A stretch of DNA of 64,000 nucleotides from Toxonevra muliebris (lineage: Eukaryota > Arthropoda > Insecta > Diptera > Pallopteridae): NCBI GenBank assembly GCA_963691655.1, contig OY829326.1:75695235-75759234 (forward strand), written 5' to 3'. Position numbers and translations under genes: made by a program. Each line of letters opens with the position of its first letter. Position 1 is the first letter of the stretch. The notes under the pieces were generated by a model that saw nothing but the letters and a program-made list of their open reading frames with translations, had not been told where the DNA came from and did no database searches. This document shows, piece by piece, positions 59,821-64,000 of this stretch.

Positions 59821-60847
59821 GGCTGATGTTACACGGTCAATGTTTTGCTGTCAATGTTTTCTGTTTTTACTCTCTTTTCATCGTTTTGTTTGATGCCCTG
59901 TTACACTATCAGTTTTTTGCTGAATGTTATTTTATAATACTTTTATCTGCAACTATGTTTTTCCAACAAAAAAGTATTTAATTGTATTTTGGAGTGGATG
60001 AAAATTCAACAATTGGAATAGAATTGGTTGGAAAATAATTATAATGACAATATGAGATAATGTCGGTGGAAATAGCAACAAATTATACAAAAAATGTTGC
60101 ATTTATATATCAAAAACGCAGAAAAATAATCTTTCAAATTTGCGAACTATTAAAATAATGTCCAACACTTTGTTACTTGACCATTGAATTACCATGATTT
60201 TATAAAAATTATTAAGTAATTCTTTTAACAGCACTCATTTTTACAAACAAACAAGAGCCAAACAACGCAAAGGGTGGCAAAGAAAAAAAACTTATTTAAA
60301 AGTTAGTAAAAAGTCTAGTATTTTTCATAATATATTAGTATTTTCCAATAAAATGCAACAGTGTATCTTCAGCAACCCCATTTTATTTGAAGTGATGCAG
60401 GTTTTTTTCGTCAGTAAGGCTGTGGTTATATTGCGAGTATGCTCGGCGAACACCATGAAATTGTTATTGCACCGAACACAAAGAGAGAGTCTTTACTCAC
60501 TCTCACACTGAACACGATATGCTCGGTGTATTGTACATCAAGCACGCCGAGTATTCACGGTGGCAATTAGTTATTTTACAAAACAGTATCATTACATATA
60601 AAATAGTATTAAACAAACGAGTATATTTTGACAAAAAACAACTCTGCAATGAGCTAAATGTAACCACCTTGACCGAGCACGGGAGAAAATGTTTTGTGTT
60701 CGTCAAACACCGAGCACCAATATAACCAGGCACTACAAAAATTTGAAGTGAAATGTGTTCATTCTCTCTTTAGCTCAGTGTTCATTTTTCAAAAGAACAA
60801 CAATTTCATTGTTTGACAGCAGAACATTGATCGTGTAACATCGCCCA
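59821..60847. mobile_element. Inverted-end element hosting a nested MITE
   Basis: The left end GATGTTACACGGTCAATGTT (59825-59844) is mirrored at the right by GATGTTACACGATCAATGTT (minus strand, about 60825-60844). The inverted ends are ~30 bp with few mismatches. An inner variant, TGTTACACTATCAGTTTTTT (59900-59919), looks like a subterminal repeat. There is no transposase frame. About 310 bp of the interior (60417-60733) is itself an inverted-end element. No unambiguous target duplication. Confidence 0.7.
60417..60733. mobile_element. Nested ~315-bp MITE
   Basis: The ends are GGTTATATTGCGAGTATGCT followed by CGGCGAACACC, and on the minus strand GGTTATATTGGTGCTCGGTG followed by TTTGACGAACAC. 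GCTCGG and GAACAC motifs repeat inside (60440-60560). It lies wholly inside 59821-60847 and is therefore the younger insertion. Confidence 0.68.
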
Positions 60848-63800
60848 TTCATTTCATTCATTTATGGAAAACGAAGACGCTATTAGAAAACGCTATTAGA
60901 CTCCACGATTAAACACCATAATACGGCTTGATTCCATTGCGTATATACAAGAGCCACTTGGCTGTCCCTTGATCAACGAATACAAAACGAAAGGAAAGGA
61001 AAGGTTCAAAATTATTAGACGAGACAATATCTGCAGAGAGAGAGCTAGAAGTGAAAAAGCTGCAAACACAGCCGAAACCAATCGAATCTATCGAATTGAA
61101 TCCTATCACAAAACACTTTTAACTTTCAATCTATGCGTATGTTAAACTACCACCGTCAACGGAGAGAAAACCATAAGAATGACTATGGCTGTAAACTGAG
61201 CCATTCCGGAGCAAAGCACACTTGCTTGATAGTCTCAAAAAATAGTTTTGAAGTCGTATATGTAAACTCCTTTTTTTTTCACTGATTATATTTTTCTGTA
61301 ATTTTTAGAATCCTTTTACTTATTAATGTTAACAAACATATGCATTTGAAGGTTTGGGATTAAGAGAGAGAAGCAACGTATATTCAGAAAACGTGAGTGC
61401 GAAGATATCGACAAATTTGGTGAAAATTCTTCGAAAAATATGATGCTTGGAAGGAATACGAAAAAAGGCTTTATCGGTTTTTTTATGATGACTTGGGTAA
61501 AAGTACGCTTGATAAAACTATTCTTTCAAGTGAGCCAAATTAAAAAAAAGCTTTGTTGCATTCGAAACTAGAGATAATAAGTTTTCATTTGAGCCCAAAC
61601 ATGTCCTAAAATACCTTAACCAATTTTGGACAGGGAGGGGGTCTGCCGTTGACAGGGAATGTCCCAAATATATAAAAGTCCCTCGAGCCTCATACACAAA
61701 AAAATCGGTCTTGTTGTACACCTCGCAGCCTCGGTTTATTTTTTGATGATTGCCAAAATATTGCATCTTGTAAAACCTCTTAAAATCTCATTACCTCGAG
61801 TTTGCTAGTAGATTTAAAATTCTAGAATTTTTCAGTATCTACTATTTTTGAATTTTTAATTGGGCAAAAGTAGTAGTTTTTCCAAAATGGTCCAGCTCAT
61901 AAACGTTAATCGCAAGAGCTGAAATATTTTGGGATTCTTTATAAAATAAACAGAGGCTCCTTTTCATGGGTGTACAACAACAACTTTCTTTTGTGAGGCA
62001 CATTAATATATATTGTTGAAAGTTTGCATGAGTTCTTTAGTTTTCTATTAAAACAATTTTTTATAATAGAAAACAAAATTTAATTTATTTTTTAGATTAA
62101 TCAGAGACTAAATATTTTTAGGTGGTCTCACAGATCATCAACATTAGTTAAGGGTTAAGAGCTACATGCAAATCTCGAGAAACGTATTCAACTGTGAGGA
62201 GATTCTGTTGAGATATATCAATAAAAGTTTGATTCTTTATTTTTTATATTTAATTCACCTCCTTATTTCCTACTCTCACTCTACTTAGAAATTTTATGGT
62301 ATATAAAAAATAATAAATATAAATATATATTGCTTATCCGAAAGGTTTTAATGCATACCTTCTACAGTTTATGAAATAAACTAATATATTTACTTATTAT
62401 AACAAAGTAGAAAAAATTAGCCAAAACTTTTAATGCATTTTAACATTAACAGATCATAAGTAGAACTAAATACTTGTTTCAAAATCCAAACATAGTTTCA
62501 TAAGCGTTGAAGTATGAAATTTTGGTTTCATTTGGAGTATCGAGAACTGTGGGCAGATTCTCATACCAAGCAATACCAAACAACAGTAGCACACTTGACC
62601 ATTTTGGGCATTTTGTGGTGAAAGCTTCTTTCTTCTAGGTATGTACTCATGCTCCACATACACCATTCACATGAATACATTCAAGCACATATGTATGTAT
62701 GCGTGCATTTAGGAAAACTTTTTCAAACAGCACCCCAGAGACTTGAACATAGTCGTGTTGTTGTTGTTGTTGTTCTGTTGTCTGTTATTTTGGGATAAGC
62801 TCATGTACGAGTATGGAACTTGACCGCTGGTTGCTGCGTAGTAGTAACCATTACCGAAAAATTTAAAGGATTTCATGGCATTGTCGATTACCTGAAAGCG
62901 AAAAACATGAGTGGGAGCACAAAGCGTTGGCGGGTGAAGAAGTTAAACAAATGAAGTGTGTTTTCAAAATAAAAAAAAATTCACCCGCACTTGTACGTTA
63001 ATTTCAAAATGGTAACGTATTTTGAGAACGTATCGCTTGTAAATGTCTATGTGTATGTGAGTGCATATGTATGTATCTATGCCTGTAGTGAATATTTGTT
63101 TTTCGAAAAACATGTTCTGGTCTGGGAGCAGGTGATAGTGGCTCATGGATGGTGGTGGAGTTCCAAGAGATGTACCAATTTTAATTAGAAAATATGCGTT
63201 TCCAAATTTGAAAAACTTTGTATGTGTAAAAAAATGTAAAAACAAAAGAAGCAAGGAAAAAGAACGAGCTCTAGCTTCTTTAAACCAAGAACGATTTACG
63301 AGTGCCAATATTATTAAATATTAATATCTTTTACATAATTTACTAGTTGCCACTTGTGGTTTGCTTGACGAGGAAGTCGTAAATAGGAAAAATAAATTTA
63401 TTTTGATCTAAAAGCGAATGGTGTCAAGCATGAGAGCCCTGTCTCAGAACCTGATCCAGCTCTTCCTATATTTGCATTCAAAAATATTTAAAAAAAAACT
63501 AGTAGTTTTTCTTTTTCTTAAAAATCAAGAAAAATTTAAATATAATTACTTTGAGAATTGAAAATTGCTTCAAAATTATAAAACTCTAATTTTAACAACC
63601 CAAGTGACAATGATGAATGTCAACAACTGCAACCTAAACTACATGAACATCAAACACATGATGCATACAACACTTCGAGTATGTTGAACATTTTCAATTA
63701 TGATTAATTTTATGATTTGACAACAAAATTTAAAAAGCGAACAAAATTGTCATTTGAAAAACTACATTTTAAATGCTCCGATAAATAAACAATAGTTGGA

Positions 63801-64000
63801 ACTAGAGAGAGAAAGAAATAAAAAAGGAAAAAGAAGATTTTCAAATTAAAAGCGACATACTTCGATTAATGTAACAGTAAAGGCAGAAGCAGCAACAACA
63901 AACAACAAGGATTGGTGAATGTAAATTAACCAAAAAAAAAAAAAAATCAACTTTTGTTGGTTTAGTTTTGCATATGACATTACAATTTTGTAAGCATGTT
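60848..64000. other. Unique A+T-rich DNA, no gene seen
   Basis: Includes GTTGTTGTTGTTGTT at 62758-62773, short ATGT runs (62690-62700 and 63065-63075) and several poly-A tracts near the end. The frame at 62964-63308 (minus, 114 codons) is hydrophobic and not recognised. Nothing at 61340-61790 could be assigned. Confidence 0.5.

Noticed and set aside
1..64000. CRISPR array, operons or prokaryotic gene clusters
   Set aside because: No regularly spaced short repeats with unique spacers, and no dense coding. The repeats present are eukaryotic transposons and microsatellites.

Overview
The window looks like A+T-rich, non-coding DNA (intron or intergenic) from an insect, most likely a brachyceran fly of tephritid type. 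That guess rests on the mix of repeats: several mariner subfamilies, a DD37E Tc1/mariner, a piggyBac-type TTAA element, a Helitron, RNase H-bearing LINEs and a tRNA-like SINE, together with CA/GA/CAG microsatellites. Species cannot be fixed from sequence alone. I found no host protein-coding exon I can defend, no rRNA or functional tRNA gene, and nothing prokaryotic (no operons, no CRISPR array).

Layout. 1-1260: broken element with inverted ends and a frameshifted gene carrying an EHGERFHQD motif. 1983-2943: fold-back MITE. 7604-7925: full SINE with target-site duplications. 9640-10115: first of several dispersed arrays of a ~142-bp unit. 10468-11750: unclassified inverted-end element. 14848-14976: SINE head. 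15233-16517: structurally intact Tc1/mariner DD37E element with an uninterrupted 334-aa transposase. 17841-18646: short Helitron with exact termini. 21471-22445: hAT-like remnant. 22671-23452: solo LTR. 25038-26141: decayed relative of the DD37E transposase. 28223-29240: mariner-like mosaic remnant. 29620-38440: three more 142-bp-unit arrays, two tiny TTAA elements and a Tc1-type MITE whose first 87 bp are tandemly duplicated. 39150-41000: decayed LINE. 43329-43835: Tc1-like remnant. 44796-44994: SINE on the minus strand. 47780-49769: remnants of two mariner subfamilies back to back. 52300-53885: a CAGACCAAAAT-type minisatellite split by a LINE 3' end. 56728-58462: piggyBac-derived element with ~530-bp arms. 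59821-60847: a MITE nested in another inverted-end element.

The genes do not form a pathway. They are independent transposition modules at different stages of decay. The DD37E mariner is the only one that looks able to make its own protein. The SINE would depend on LINE machinery, and the short TTAA elements on a piggyBac transposase encoded elsewhere. The stretches between them hold simple repeats and unique A+T-rich sequence.
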